Of a stretch of 64,000 bases of DNA, positions 17,640 through 26,486 are shown piece after piece. A program made the position numbers and the translations under genes. Numbering within the stretch: the stretch's first letter is position 1; each line of letters begins with the position of its first letter. The notes under the pieces were generated by a model. It was not told where the DNA came from, made no database searches, and saw only the letters and a program-made list of their open reading frames with translations. This DNA is from Kistimonas sp. bin40 (GTDB lineage: Bacteria; Pseudomonadota; Gammaproteobacteria; Pseudomonadales; Endozoicomonadaceae): contig MPMQ01000004.1 in the NCBI GenBank assembly GCA_002238585.1, positions 1 through 64,000 on the forward strand. Reading direction: 5' to 3'.

Positions 17640-19130
17640 ATGGAAACGCATACAAGTTTGATTCTGGCCGTTTTTGCCGTGTATATGGCCGGAATGCTGC
17701 TGATTGGCCTATGGGCCTGGAAACGCACATCAGGCTCGGCTGACTACTTTCTCGGCGGTCGTGCTCTGGGCCCCTGGGCTGCGGCTTTGAGTGCCGGCGC
17801 CTCGGATATGAGTGGCTGGCTACTGCTGGGACTGCCTGGCTACGCTTTTGCTGCCGGCATGGAAGCTTTCTGGTTGGCCGGGGGGCTGCTGGCGGGCACC
17901 TGGCTCAACTGGTTGCTGCTGGCAAAGCGTCTGAGGGTCTACAGTGTCATTGTCGACAACGCGCTGACACTGCCATCCTACTTCGCCAACCGCTTTCGTG
18001 ATCCCTCCAAAGCACTTCCGCTGGTTTCAGCCTTTTTTATCCTGCTGTTCTTCCTCTTCTATACGGGAGCCGCTCTGGTGGCCGGGGGCAAGCTGTTCGA
18101 AACCGTGTTTGGTCTCGATTACACCTGGGCTGTGATTATCGGGGCCCTTAGCGTTATCTCCTATACCCTGTTTGGTGGATTTCTTGCAGTTTGCTGGACC
18201 GATGTCGTACAAGGGCTCCTGATGCTGGCCGCCATGCTGGTTGTACCTGTGCTGGCTCTACAGATGACCGGCTCGCAGGAACCGCTGACAGCCCAGCTCA
18301 AGGCCATCAACCCTGAGCTGCTGACTATGATGACCAGCATGACGGGAGAACCCCTGGGACTGGTTGCCATACTGTCTCTGGTCACCTGGGGGCTGGGCTA
18401 TTTTGGACAGCCGCATATACTGGCCCGTTTTGCCGGAATAGCATCCATAGACGATGTTCCCAGCGCAAGACGCATAGCCGTCACCTGGAGTGCGCTCTCG
18501 ATGCTGGGGTCCGTTATGGTCGGACTTATCGGGCTTGTGTATGTGCATAACACCAATCTGACGCTCGGCGATGGTGAAACCATCTTCATGGTGCTGGTCA
18601 ACGCGCTTTTTCATCCACTGATTGCCGGTGTGCTACTGGCAGCGATTCTCGCCGCCATCATGAGCACGGCCGACTCCCAGCTGCTGGTCTCTTCCTCGGC
18701 TCTGGCAGAGGATTTCTATCGGGGACTTCTGAAAAAAGATGCCAGCGAAAAAGCAGTCATGGGTGTAGGCCGGCTGGGCGTGATCGGCATCGCCCTGATC
18801 GCTCTTCTGCTGGCCATGGATCCCGAGAGCTCGGTCCTGGAGCTGGTGTCCTACGCCTGGGCAGGGTTTGGAGCCGCCTTCGGTCCTGTGCTCATATTCA
18901 GCCTCTACTGGAAGCGCATGAACCGCCAGGGTGCCCTGGCTGGCATGCTGACAGGTGGAGCGACGGTCATACTCTGGCAACAGGTATCAGGCGGCCTCTT
19001 CGACCTGTATGAAATCGTACCAGGCTTCCTCTTCTCCTGTATTGCCATAGTCGTCATCAGCCTGATGTCTGCTGCGCCCTCTGCCAGGGTTTGCTCTGAT
19101 TTTGACAAGATGAAATCAAGTCTGCATTGA
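17640..19130 (+). CDS. putP: Sodium/proline symporter
   Basis: A 496-residue SSS-family transporter with about 13 transmembrane helices. The family features DYFLGGRALGPWAAALSAGASDMSGW (shown in part) and LSLVTWGLGYFGQPHILARF are intact. It imports proline with sodium and supplies PutA, encoded 147 bp upstream on the same strand. The gap holds a short ACAGACA repeat run at about 17599-17625. A GC hairpin 108 bp after the stop (GGGAGCCG at 19238 with CGGCTCCC at 19251) might serve as a weak terminator. Confidence 0.95.
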   Translation: METHTSLILAVFAVYMAGMLLIGLWAWKRTSGSADYFLGGRALGPWAAALSAGASDMSGWLLLGLPGYAFAAGMEAFWLAGGLLAGTWLNWLLLAKRLRVYSVIVDNALTLPSYFANRFRDPSKALPLVSAFFILLFFLFYTGAALVAGGKLFETVFGLDYTWAVIIGALSVISYTLFGGFLAVCWTDVVQGLLMLAAMLVVPVLALQMTGSQEPLTAQLKAINPELLTMMTSMTGEPLGLVAILSLVTWGLGYFGQPHILARFAGIASIDDVPSARRIAVTWSALSMLGSVMVGLIGLVYVHNTNLTLGDGETIFMVLVNALFHPLIAGVLLAAILAAIMSTADSQLLVSSSALAEDFYRGLLKKDASEKAVMGVGRLGVIGIALIALLLAMDPESSVLELVSYAWAGFGAAFGPVLIFSLYWKRMNRQGALAGMLTGGATVILWQQVSGGLFDLYEIVPGFLFSCIAIVVISLMSAAPSARVCSDFDKMKSSLH

Positions 19131-19237
19131 CCTGTATCCAACGGCCGGCTTGCCCCATGGGCAGCCGCCTTCCGCTCGGAAAGACCCGGCCAGTGTCGCA
19201 TCACGCGGCTGGCCCTTTCCTGGCCCCAAGCCCTTTG

Positions 19238-19258
19238 GGGAGCCGCCTTTCGGCTCCC
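19238..19258 (+). terminator. Possible weak terminator after putP
   Basis: GGGAGCCG pairs perfectly with CGGCTCCC across a five-base loop. There is no T-run after it on the forward strand, so intrinsic termination is doubtful. Confidence 0.3.
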
Positions 19259-19352
19259 TGTCCGTTTGCGCAAAACGCTCGCAGCCCTTGCCATCCAGAC
19301 GTCGGCAAACCGCGTTCTGCCAGAACCTCACTCGATACAGAAAAGACAGGTT

Positions 19353-19670
19353 TCAGGCAGACAGTCGGGCAACAGGCAGCTGGCACCCGCTCTTTGTCCT
19401 TGCCTGCCCTCTGCCGAACTGCCTCTTCTGCCCACGTCGGAAAGCGCGGTCAAGCGCAGGCACCCCAAAAGCCGCGCCCCCGCCAACCCCCTTGAAGTCA
19501 CGCCCCATCTGGAAAGCTGCCTGATGGGCACGCCTGAACCAGCCGCTGCTGCGTGCATCCTTGCTCGCCTGCGACATCAGACCCGCTGCGTATAAGGTCA
19601 GTACATCCTCGATGCGATCATCCATGCTGAGTCGACTGTCAGCTCCGGGTGTAGTCTTTTTTTGCGTCAT
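19353..19670 (-). CDS. Small hypothetical protein, uncertain
   Basis: A 105-codon frame. Its first half (DDRIEDVLTLYAAGLMSQASKDARSSGWFRRAHQ, in part) looks protein-like, while the second half is Arg/Gly-rich and may be non-coding. AAGGCGGGAC lies before the ATG. No family was recognised. It sits in the otherwise gene-free 696-bp gap between putP and the zinc-finger gene, on the same strand as the latter. It may be a truncated gene or an artefact. Confidence 0.25.
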   Translation of the reverse strand: MTQKKTTPGADSRLSMDDRIEDVLTLYAAGLMSQASKDARSSGWFRRAHQAAFQMGRDFKGVGGGAAFGVPALDRAFRRGQKRQFGRGQARTKSGCQLPVARLSA

Positions 19671-19826
19671 CTGTCCCGCCTTGGCTGACTTTCCTTATCC
19701 GATGGGGCGCTATGTTACAACAGGTTGCAATGGCATAAAATCTTCGCCGCCAGGACGGGACGCTGCGGAGGCGAGCCCTCCACAGAGATCCCTCCCTCAT
19801 ACACCCACTGCCTGCCCAGATGTGAA

Positions 19827-20939
19827 TCAGGACGGCGAGCCAGATTCAGACCCCGCCCACATTTCTTCCTTGCACGCCTGAAGATGAGCTCTGAGTGCAC
19901 CGTTTTGCGAAAAAACTTTTGGACAGGTCCCGTGAGGACAAGCGAAATACTTCACACCGCCCTGGATCCACCTCAGCTTTTTGGCCGGCCGCTTTCTTTT
20001 CGCAGCAGCCTGCTCAGCACTGGTGTGGGCTTGTCGTTCCAACTTTCTCACTTCTGAACTGCCATGGGCTCCTGATTGCCAGACCGATGTTTGCGCCCTG
20101 TTTTTACGCAAGCGAGACGACGGCGGCTCATCTGTGTGCTGCCTCATGTGAAGCTGCAACCCCTTTTCCCGCGCAAAAGAACGCGAACAGCCTTCCCAAG
20201 GGCAATTGATGGTGGCAATCGGAACATGGTCTACCGCCATATGCATATCCAATTCCCATTTCTCAAAGAACGACTCCTCACAGTCTGCCTGTGGGCAGAA
20301 CAACTCATCGTCTTCTCTCTCCTCTTCAGCGTGCTGCTCGTCACCCCCCTTTTCAGCGCCCCCGGATACCGCACTGCCGCTCTCCTGTTTCGCTGGCTCA
20401 GGCGCGTCTTCGACGCTTTTGTGCTCCTCTTCCTCCCTCTCTTCCTCCATCTCCTTCTCCATCTCCTTCTCCATCTCTTCCTCCATCTCCTTCTCCATCT
20501 CCTCTTCCTCCATCTCCTCTTCCTCCATCTCTTCCTCCTCCATCTCTTCCTCCTCCATCTCTCGCTCTGTCTCGTACAGGTCCTCCGCAGGGGACTGGCG
20601 CGAGCTTACAGACGACGCTGACCGTGTAGAACCGAGCATGGAATCCAGCTGAGTGCAACTGCGGGACCGCTCAGCAACAAGGATATCCGCAAGCTCTGCA
20701 TCCACATCAGCATCAGCGCGTCTGAGCAACAACCCGAGATCTGGCGAAAGGCTGCGTGACACATCACGAAAGGAGCCAAAACGCCAGGGCGACAGCCCCG
20801 AAGTTTCTGAAGGACCCAAGGAGCCTGGAGAGCCAGGAGAGCCTGTTCCGGTGCTCCTCGTGGGCGACAAGTGCCCGACGCTCAACGAACTGGAAGGCAC
20901 AGAGCCTCTGTCCGATCTGGGAGAATCAAGTGGTTTCAT
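19827..20939 (-). CDS. C2H2 zinc-finger protein with Glu-rich repeat tract
   Basis: A 370-residue protein with eukaryotic architecture. A Ser/Pro-rich N-terminus (1-120) is followed by a Glu/Met-rich run (about 125-172, built on MEEEE units) coded by 12- and 15-bp repeats at 20425-20570. Three fingers follow: C215-C220-H233-H238, C246-C251-H264-H268, and C334-C339-H352-C356 (C2HC). All have x4 between the Cys pair and x12 to the first His, as in TFIIIA/GLI-type fingers. A basic cluster KRKRPAKKLR at 314-323 resembles a nuclear localisation signal. Bacterial Ros/MucR proteins have a single finger of different spacing, so this is not that family. A host-nucleus effector is inferred, not shown. 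The paralogue is just upstream. Confidence 0.75.
   Translation of the reverse strand: MKPLDSPRSDRGSVPSSSLSVGHLSPTRSTGTGSPGSPGSLGPSETSGLSPWRFGSFRDVSRSLSPDLGLLLRRADADVDAELADILVAERSRSCTQLDSMLGSTRSASSVSSRQSPAEDLYETEREMEEEEMEEEEMEEEEMEEEEMEKEMEEEMEKEMEKEMEEEREEEEHKSVEDAPEPAKQESGSAVSGGAEKGGDEQHAEEEREDDELFCPQADCEESFFEKWELDMHMAVDHVPIATINCPWEGCSRSFAREKGLQLHMRQHTDEPPSSRLRKNRAQTSVWQSGAHGSSEVRKLERQAHTSAEQAAAKRKRPAKKLRWIQGGVKYFACPHGTCPKVFSQNGALRAHLQACKEEMWAGSESGSPS
20425..20570. repeat. Trinucleotide-multiple repeat coding Glu/Met tract
   Basis: On the forward strand, units such as CTCTTCCTCCAT and CTCCTTCTCCAT alternate for about 145 bp. All are multiples of three, so copy changes would lengthen or shorten the acidic tract of the zinc-finger protein without a frameshift. 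Confidence 0.85.
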
Positions 20940-21053
20940 CGTTTTTCAGACCTGGTTTGTTTGGCTTTGGGCAACAACCTGTTACCGCATCGCCTTCTCA
21001 TCTGGTCAGCACCCAATTTTCCCTGTCCTGACAATTTTCTTCCGTTGCTCGTG

Positions 21054-21974
21054 TCACGCAGCTGTCTGTACTTTCACAGAGCCTGTGGCAACCGCAGACA
21101 GCAGGCCACATGACATACCCGAACTCCCCTCCTCCGCGCAGACAGGCCTCGAAAAATTCCACGCCACAGGCAGCTGCACCGCGTAAGGGTAAGGCAACGG
21201 CCCCAAGGGCCTATGGGAACACTGTGTGACGAAGGCGGTGCTCACAGGCATGCAGGCGTTGAAATACCAGGGAACAGCCAGCTGCAGTGCCATAAGGTGG
21301 CGCGCAGGAGCACCTGGCAATGCACGCGGCTGTGATGGCATATGTCCTTGCCGCGCGACCGCCTGACATGACTGCGTCACCTCAGGGTGCGCCGCTGCTG
21401 CCTGAAGATGCTCCCTCGCACCGCGATGATTCCTTTTGAGGTGAGTCGCCAGTCTGTATGTCGTCGTAAAAACCCTGTTGCACGCGTCCCAGGCACATGC
21501 GAAACGCCTCCCCTTCAGGTGCCCCTTCAGGTGCAAATTGAGTGCACGCTTGTGACGCAGTTGTCGCGTGCATCCTTTCCAGGGACAGGAATGCATACCG
21601 GCGAGCCCGCACGAGCGGCCAGGGACGGCAGTGGTGGACATCTGCGCTTTACTGTCAGGCTGTGTCTTGCGCCCCAACGCAGGCCAGAGTTCAGAACGAC
21701 CGCCAGCCTCCCATGGGGCGCCCGATGGCAACAGGACCTTGCGCCACAAGAAAGGTCTGCGGCTATGACCACCGATATCACCATCGGGTTGACGCGCATA
21801 CGAACGCGCTGGAAGCGAGCTTATACCAGCACATGAGCGTATCTCAGCCGACACAGCACCCTGCGCACACCGCCGCCGGGATCGCGTGCGGGGCCTTTTC
21901 TTGCAATAGCGCGGATTGCGCCTTTGGCGGCTGGAGGGGCTCAATGAGCAGCTTGGGGAGCTTGTCGTTAACAT
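21054..21974 (-). CDS. Second C2H2 zinc-finger protein
   Basis: A 306-residue protein. Two adjacent fingers are C130-C135-H148-H152 and C160-C165-H178-H183, joined by a short GRRFA-type linker; spacing matches the neighbouring zinc-finger gene. The finger beginning CPWKGC resembles CPWEGC of the neighbour, so the two are probably paralogues. A basic block near residues 18-35 (RRNPRYCKKRPRTRSRRR) looks like a nuclear localisation signal. The start is unsure because no ribosome-binding site is seen at 21974; a later Met (residue 112) would still keep both fingers but lose the basic block. The C-terminal ~120 residues are not recognised. Confidence 0.65.
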   Translation of the reverse strand: MLTTSSPSCSLSPSSRQRRNPRYCKKRPRTRSRRRCAQGAVSAEIRSCAGISSLPARSYARQPDGDIGGHSRRPFLWRKVLLPSGAPWEAGGRSELWPALGRKTQPDSKAQMSTTAVPGRSCGLAGMHSCPWKGCTRQLRHKRALNLHLKGHLKGRRFACAWDACNRVFTTTYRLATHLKRNHRGAREHLQAAAAHPEVTQSCQAVARQGHMPSQPRALPGAPARHLMALQLAVPWYFNACMPVSTAFVTQCSHRPLGPLPYPYAVQLPVAWNFSRPVCAEEGSSGMSCGLLSAVATGSVKVQTAA

Positions 21975-22080
21975 AGGTCGCAGTCCAGGGTGCAGTGAAA
22001 CTCCTTTTCAGGGAGTGCCCTTGCAGACCGGAAGTTCTCGCGACCTGACACAGATGTTCAGAAACTTGGCCGCCGCGGCA

Positions 22081-22136
22081 GGCAACAAGGCAACAAGGCA
22101 ACAAGGCAACAAGGCAACAAGGCAACAAGGCAACAA
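22081..22136. repeat. 8-bp microsatellite, seven copies
   Basis: GGCAACAA repeats seven times without error. It lies upstream of the second zinc-finger gene, about 105 bp before its annotated start, so copy number could alter its promoter spacing. The gap 21975-22552 holds this, a 7-bp repeat and a GC hairpin, with no supported gene. Confidence 0.95.
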
Positions 22137-22399
22137 GCGAGAAGCCGCTCCTCGTTCGCATGGCAAGCCGGGTATCGATGGCAGCCTGGCCATGCAGGCC
22201 AAGCTGTGACTATGGGATAGATCCCCAGCCAGAAACCTGTCTGGCATAGGCGGCCAGGAAAACAGCCTGGCGTAACTGCACTGACGGTATGTCCGTCCAG
22301 CGGTCACTGCATCGGCCTGACCTTGCTTCTCATTGTGGACCGGAGAGAGGCCGTTGCTCACAATTCTTCTTTTCGTTCAAGGCGCCAGCACCGCCGTTC

Positions 22400-22462
22400 G
22401 GAAAAAGGAAAAAGGAAAAAGGAAAAAGGAAAAAGGAAAAAGGAAAAAGGAAAAAGGAAAAA
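22400..22462. repeat. 7-bp microsatellite, nine copies
   Basis: GGAAAAA repeats nine times without error. Seven is not a multiple of three, so open frames reading Lys-rich repeats through it are artefacts. It sits between hpf and the zinc-finger pair. Confidence 0.95.
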
Positions 22463-22477
22463 GAAGCCGAGCCATCC

Positions 22478-22504
22478 AGCCCCGGGGCACAGAGCCCCGG
22501 GGCT
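22478..22504. repeat. GC-rich hairpin, possibly the hpf terminator region
   Basis: AGCCCCGGGGC at 22478-22488 pairs with GCCCCGGGGCT at 22494-22504 around a short ACAGA loop; each arm is also self-complementary. It is about 50 bp downstream of hpf. Together with AAGCCCTGAGGGCTT at 22539-22553, which overlaps the hpf stop, it could end transcription, but neither has a strong T-run. Confidence 0.5.
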
Positions 22505-22552
22505 ACGCAGTGACTCAGCTAGCCCGACGCAAGCATGAAAGCCCTGAGGGCT

Positions 22553-22858
22553 TCAGGAACCACTCCCCTGAGACCTGTTGACAGTTTTCTCTTTCTGCTT
22601 CACGAGCTGCTTATGGAGCCTGTCTGCCAGCACATCAATTCCTTTGTACATGTCATCGTCTTCTGCAGAAGCGGCTATCTCCGCACTACGCATGTGCAGG
22701 ACAGCCTCGGCCTTGTGTCGCTGTTTGTTTACGCTGAGCGTGACCTGAATGCTGACAATACCTTCACAATAGGTAGGCAGCTTGCTCAGCTTCCTGGTGA
22801 CATATTGGTGCAGAGACTCGGTTATGCTGAACTGATGACCACTGATTCTAAGCTGCAT
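22553..22858 (-). CDS. hpf: Ribosome hibernation promoting factor
   Basis: A 101-residue protein of the short HPF/YfiA family. The family start MQLRISGHQFSITESLHQYV and the later DDDMYKGIDVLADRLHKQL segment are intact. Short HPF binds the 30S subunit at the tRNA/mRNA path and helps form inactive 100S ribosomes in stationary phase or stress. In most gammaproteobacteria hpf follows rpoN and precedes ptsN. Here neither is present, and the gene is flanked by repeats and gene-poor sequence, which suggests relocation. Confidence 0.93.
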   Translation of the reverse strand: MQLRISGHQFSITESLHQYVTRKLSKLPTYCEGIVSIQVTLSVNKQRHKAEAVLHMRSAEIAASAEDDDMYKGIDVLADRLHKQLVKQKEKTVNRSQGSGS

Positions 22859-24363
22859 CTGGTTTCCTCCTGCTGGTGGACTCGGCCACAGAGCCCCCCC
22901 CTGAGAAACAAAGAGCGGGGGGGCACTTCTTCATGGGGCGCTGGTCCGATTCTATCACCCTCCTTCTGCTTTCGTCTCGCCGCCCCCGTGCTCTCCCCCT
23001 CTCCAGAACCAGATCCTGTTGCCTCTCCATGCGCACATGCACCTGACAAGTCCTGTGGGAAGAAATTTGGCATTTTGTTTGATCAAGAAAGCAGCCTCCG
23101 CCCGTCGCTGTAAAAAGATGACCTGATCGACACAGGCACCCAAACCCCGGCCTTGTTACAGGCCAAGCCCTGGCTCAGTCCCGTGGCTACGGGAGAAAAC
23201 TGGTATAGAGACAGCGCACGGGCTGATGCGGGACAAGCCTCACAGCGAGCCTTCCGACGAGCAAGACAGCATCTCTTTGCTCATCTCTTGCTCGAAGTTG
23301 CCCCCACCAACGGCCGCCATACCCTCACCGCTCTGGTCCGGGATCAGGATAGCTCCTGTAGAGCTCCCGGAAAGGCCGTTTCCGCCGGCCGCCTGACATC
23401 CAGGCCAGTCACCAAGCCTCAAGCCAGCAGAAGGTCTTCAACCTCGCCATTCCCGGTTTGGATCCCGGACCCCATTGCCCCTGCATTCCCGTCAGGGTCC
23501 AGCTCAAACAGGGACACCATTTTCGCAAGAAACAACAGCCCCGCCCCCCTCTTCCAGGCAAAACTGTGAATACCCGGAAGCAGGCACCGATACACAGCAG
23601 TCAAGAAAACCAGGGAACTGGCATCAATACCCCACACCAACAATACGACCGAACTGCCCGCACACCACACCAACAACCAGCAGCAAAATGCGCTGTTTCG
23701 CGTTGAAGACCTCCGGAGCGCGTCCCCATCGCTCCCGGGTACACACCCGACAGCGATCCCGGTCGAGACCAGCCGGGGCAAGTCAACTACAGAGCGGGGC
23801 ACTTCTTGCGTTCAGACCGTTCTGAAAAAAACTGGCGCCAAACACTGCAGCACACCGCTCCTCCCACACATCCCCCAGAGTCTGCCTGCAAAAAGACCAA
23901 GGCCCCGAAGACAAACCAGGCTCGACACAAATGCGCAGGACGAGGTCCCGCCCCCTCACCGGTCCGGATCTGTCTGCAACGGTCAATTCTCCTGGGGCCA
24001 GCACCGAGCACAGTCTGAAGCTGCGCACCAACGCCTTGCGCCGCTCGCCACCGAGCATCGCCCGGATCTGCCAGCAACGCGACCAAGTCCCGAAGAGCCA
24101 GCACCTGGTACAGTCTGAATGCGCGCAACGAGGGCGTGCGCCTCTCATCCGCAGCGCATCACCCGGATCTGCCTGCAACACGACCAAGCTTCCAGAAGCC
24201 AGCATCAGACACAGCATGAACGCGCCGAACGGGGGCGCAGGGAAAACGCCCACTTCATCGATGCCTCCAGCCTCCTGACCGCCAGGATGCAGCCGTAAGA
24301 GAAACCACCGAAGCCAGCAAAAACCCGGGCACCACCTCAGGAGTGGCGCACAAACGCTCCCTT
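22859..24363. other. 1.5-kb stretch without a clear gene
   Basis: This separates hpf from rpoH. It holds an inverted repeat GCCCCCCC/GGGGGGGC (22893-22924) just upstream of hpf and the ~98-bp degenerate repeat array at 23878-24260. Open frames of 127 and 194 codons on the reverse strand are Cys- and Trp-rich, and the longer one reads through the array, so neither is credible as a gene. It may be decayed coding sequence. Confidence 0.5.
23878..24260. repeat. ~98-bp degenerate tandem repeat, four units
   Basis: Units begin near 23878, 23967, 24065 and 24166 (spacing 89, 98, 101). Each opens with a version of GATCTGCCTGCAACxCGACC and carries GCCAGCACC...ACAGTCTGAA further in. Similarity between units is clear by eye but imperfect, so the array is old. 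No palindromic repeat-spacer pattern of a CRISPR is present. Confidence 0.7.
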
Positions 24364-25248
24364 TCAATCAGAAGGAGATGACAAACAGCCTTCCAACAAA
24401 GGCCGCAGCTTGCCCAAAGCGTTCTTTTCCAGCTGGCGAACACGCTCGGCAGAAATACAATAACGCTCGGCCAGCTGGTGCAAAGTCGCTACGCTTCCCT
24501 GCGGAACCAGCCAACGTTTTTTCACGATGTCCCGACTGCGTTCGTCCAGCGAAGCCAGTGCGTCATGCAAGCGATTTTTGGTAGTCTGATCCCAGTCGGC
24601 ATGCTCCAGCATCAGCGCAGGATCTGCTGCCTTGTCTTCCAGGTAATGCGCTGGAGCCAGAGCCCCGGACGGCTCCTCATCACTCTGCCCGCTTCCATCA
24701 AAAGCTGTATCCTGCCCGCTCAGCCGGGACTCCATTTCATGCACAACAGCCGTATCAACACCTAGATCCCTGGCCACAGCTTCGGCTTCCCGAACACTGA
24801 GCCAACCAAGGCGTTTTTTGCAGGAGCGCAGATTGAAGAACAACTTGCGTTGGGATTTGGTCGTGGCAATCTTGACGATGCGCCAGTTACGAAGAATAAA
24901 TTCGTGGATCTCAGCTTTGATCCAGTGCACAGCAAAGGAGACGAGACGAACCCCCACCTCCGGATTGAAGCGACGTACGGCCTTCATCAGCCCCAGGTTG
25001 CCTTCCTGTATCAGGTCAGCCTGGGACAGGCCATAACCCGCATAGCTTCTGGCAATATGAACAACAAAGCGCAAGTGCGACATCACCAGCTGGCGAGCCG
25101 CTTCAAGGTCATTTTCCTGGGTCAGGCGCTCGGCCAAACCGCGCTCCTGCTCAACAGAAAGCACCGGAATGGCGCTGACCAGATGAATGTAGGCGTCGAG
25201 GTTCTGGCCGGGGGCCAGCACATCAACAGGACGAAGAACAGTGCCCAT
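24364..25248 (-). CDS. rpoH: Heat-shock sigma factor RpoH (sigma-32)
   Basis: A 294-residue sigma-70-family protein. The start [14 protein letters not shown] at 25248 is preferred because GGGGAGG lies seven bases upstream; an in-frame ATG at 25287 lacks one. Region 2 ([23 protein letters not shown], here [16 protein letters not shown]) and the RpoH-box-like segment around [23 protein letters not shown] are present, followed by region 4 ([22 protein letters not shown]). It directs RNA polymerase to heat-shock promoters. It follows ftsX by 128 bp, the classic ftsY-ftsE-ftsX-rpoH order. A clear target promoter is upstream of hslV in this window. Confidence 0.96.
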   Translation of the reverse strand: MGTVLRPVDVLAPGQNLDAYIHLVSAIPVLSVEQERGLAERLTQENDLEAARQLVMSHLRFVVHIARSYAGYGLSQADLIQEGNLGLMKAVRRFNPEVGVRLVSFAVHWIKAEIHEFILRNWRIVKIATTKSQRKLFFNLRSCKKRLGWLSVREAEAVARDLGVDTAVVHEMESRLSGQDTAFDGSGQSDEEPSGALAPAHYLEDKAADPALMLEHADWDQTTKNRLHDALASLDERSRDIVKKRWLVPQGSVATLHQLAERYCISAERVRQLEKNALGKLRPLLEGCLSSPSD

Positions 25249-25274
25249 GTGAGCCTCCCCAAAAAAGACGGCGG

Positions 25275-25283
25275 ATTGTACCA
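25275..25283 (-). promoter_or_regulatory. Candidate extended -10 for rpoH
   Basis: Read on the reverse strand, TGGTACAAT is an extended -10 with five of six consensus bases, 27 bp before the rpoH ATG. The matching -35 is poor (TTCATT at an 18-bp spacing). Confidence 0.4.
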
Positions 25284-25376
25284 CCACTCTTGTTGGACAA
25301 TGAACCCCTCATCAAAGTTCAATGGCCCAATTGCCCAGCCATGTACTGCTGTGAAAGCGCACGGCAACAGCAGCGG

Positions 25377-26486
25377 CTAGGGACGTATTCGACGGATCTG
25401 GGACCAGGCCGCCAGCAGTGCACCCAATACGCCCACCGCACAGCCACCTGCCAGCAGGAACAGGGAAAGATGCCAGTCAGGCAGCCCCGGCTGAAAAGGC
25501 ACATGGTAGAGACCTGCCAGCTGCGCCATGGAATCGGATACCAGAAACCGGAGTGCCGCCGTGATCAGCCATGCCAGACACCCGCCCGTCAGGCCGTACC
25601 AGAACCCCGTGTAGAGAAAAGGCAGCAGGACAAAACCATCGGAGCCACCCACCAGCTTGATTACCCTGATTTCATCCCGACGGTTGGCTACCAGCAAGCG
25701 TATGGTGTTGCCCACAACCAACAACAACATAAGCCCAATAAGCGCCCCACCCCCCTGCAACAGCCGCTCCCCCACTTCAAGAAGCGCAACCAGACGCTCA
25801 AGCCAGACCGTATCAAGCCGTACCTGTGACACGCCCGACAGGGTCTTCAGACGCTCGTGCAAGTTCTGCACGGCTTCAGCAGCGGCTTCAACAGGCTCCA
25901 GCTCAATAACACCAGGCAAAGGATTGACATCCAGCAGGTCCAGCGCACTCCCCAGCCCGGAATAGCGCCTGAAGTCTTCAGCCCCCTGCTCGGGCGTTAT
26001 GTATATGGCTTGCAGTACAGCAGGATCCTGGGCCAGCTGCGTTTTCATATCCCGAGCCCGCTCATCTGAAACGCCTTGCTCAAGATACAAGGTCAGACGG
26101 ACAGAGCCCGCATGGCCCTCGCCCAGAACCAGTCTGAATGCGTCCAGAACAACACAAAGCCCGGCCGGCAACGCCAGCGCCAAACCCAGCACCAGTACAG
26201 TCATCAAGCTGGCAAGAGGGGTGACCAGAATGCGGGTCAAGGCATCACGCCCGGTCCGCCTGTGCAACTGCGCCAGCCACCTCCAGTCCTCCAGGGCAGA
26301 GCGTCCGGGGCGGGCTGTCTTTCTGGCCGCCCGCACCTGCGCGTCCAGCGAATCCTTGCGAACCCGTTCTTCCAGTGGACGGGGCTTGCGCCAGGTCGTG
26401 ACGGCGGCCTTGCGCTCAACACGACCAACGCGGTCGCCCGAGCTCCTTTCAGTATTTTCTGCCCTCGACGACTTGCGCTTGCTCAC
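25377..26486 (-). CDS. ftsX: Cell-division ABC transporter permease FtsX
   Basis: A 369-residue FtsX. A long basic cytoplasmic N-terminus (about 90 residues) precedes TM1 (VTPLASLMTVLVLGLALAL), a periplasmic domain, and three more helices near the C-terminus. With FtsE it forms a divisome complex that controls septal peptidoglycan hydrolase activators such as EnvC. Its ATG overlaps the ftsE stop by four bases. The N-terminal extension, rich in Arg, Lys and Ser, is longer than in many family members. Confidence 0.95.
   Translation of the reverse strand: MSKRKSSRAENTERSSGDRVGRVERKAAVTTWRKPRPLEERVRKDSLDAQVRAARKTARPGRSALEDWRWLAQLHRRTGRDALTRILVTPLASLMTVLVLGLALALPAGLCVVLDAFRLVLGEGHAGSVRLTLYLEQGVSDERARDMKTQLAQDPAVLQAIYITPEQGAEDFRRYSGLGSALDLLDVNPLPGVIELEPVEAAAEAVQNLHERLKTLSGVSQVRLDTVWLERLVALLEVGERLLQGGGALIGLMLLLVVGNTIRLLVANRRDEIRVIKLVGGSDGFVLLPFLYTGFWYGLTGGCLAWLITAALRFLVSDSMAQLAGLYHVPFQPGLPDWHLSLFLLAGGCAVGVLGALLAAWSQIRRIRP

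Noticed and set aside
22289..22581. Lys/Glu-rich frames over the 7-bp repeat
   Set aside because: All three forward phases read the same Lys-rich repeat; an artefact of GGAAAAA units.
23878..24260. Possible CRISPR array
   Set aside because: Units are ~98 bp, degenerate throughout and lack short identical repeats with unique spacers; no cas genes nearby.
23783..24367. 194-codon reverse frame downstream of rpoH
   Set aside because: It reads directly across the ~98-bp repeat array and is Cys/Trp/Arg-rich with no recognised domain.
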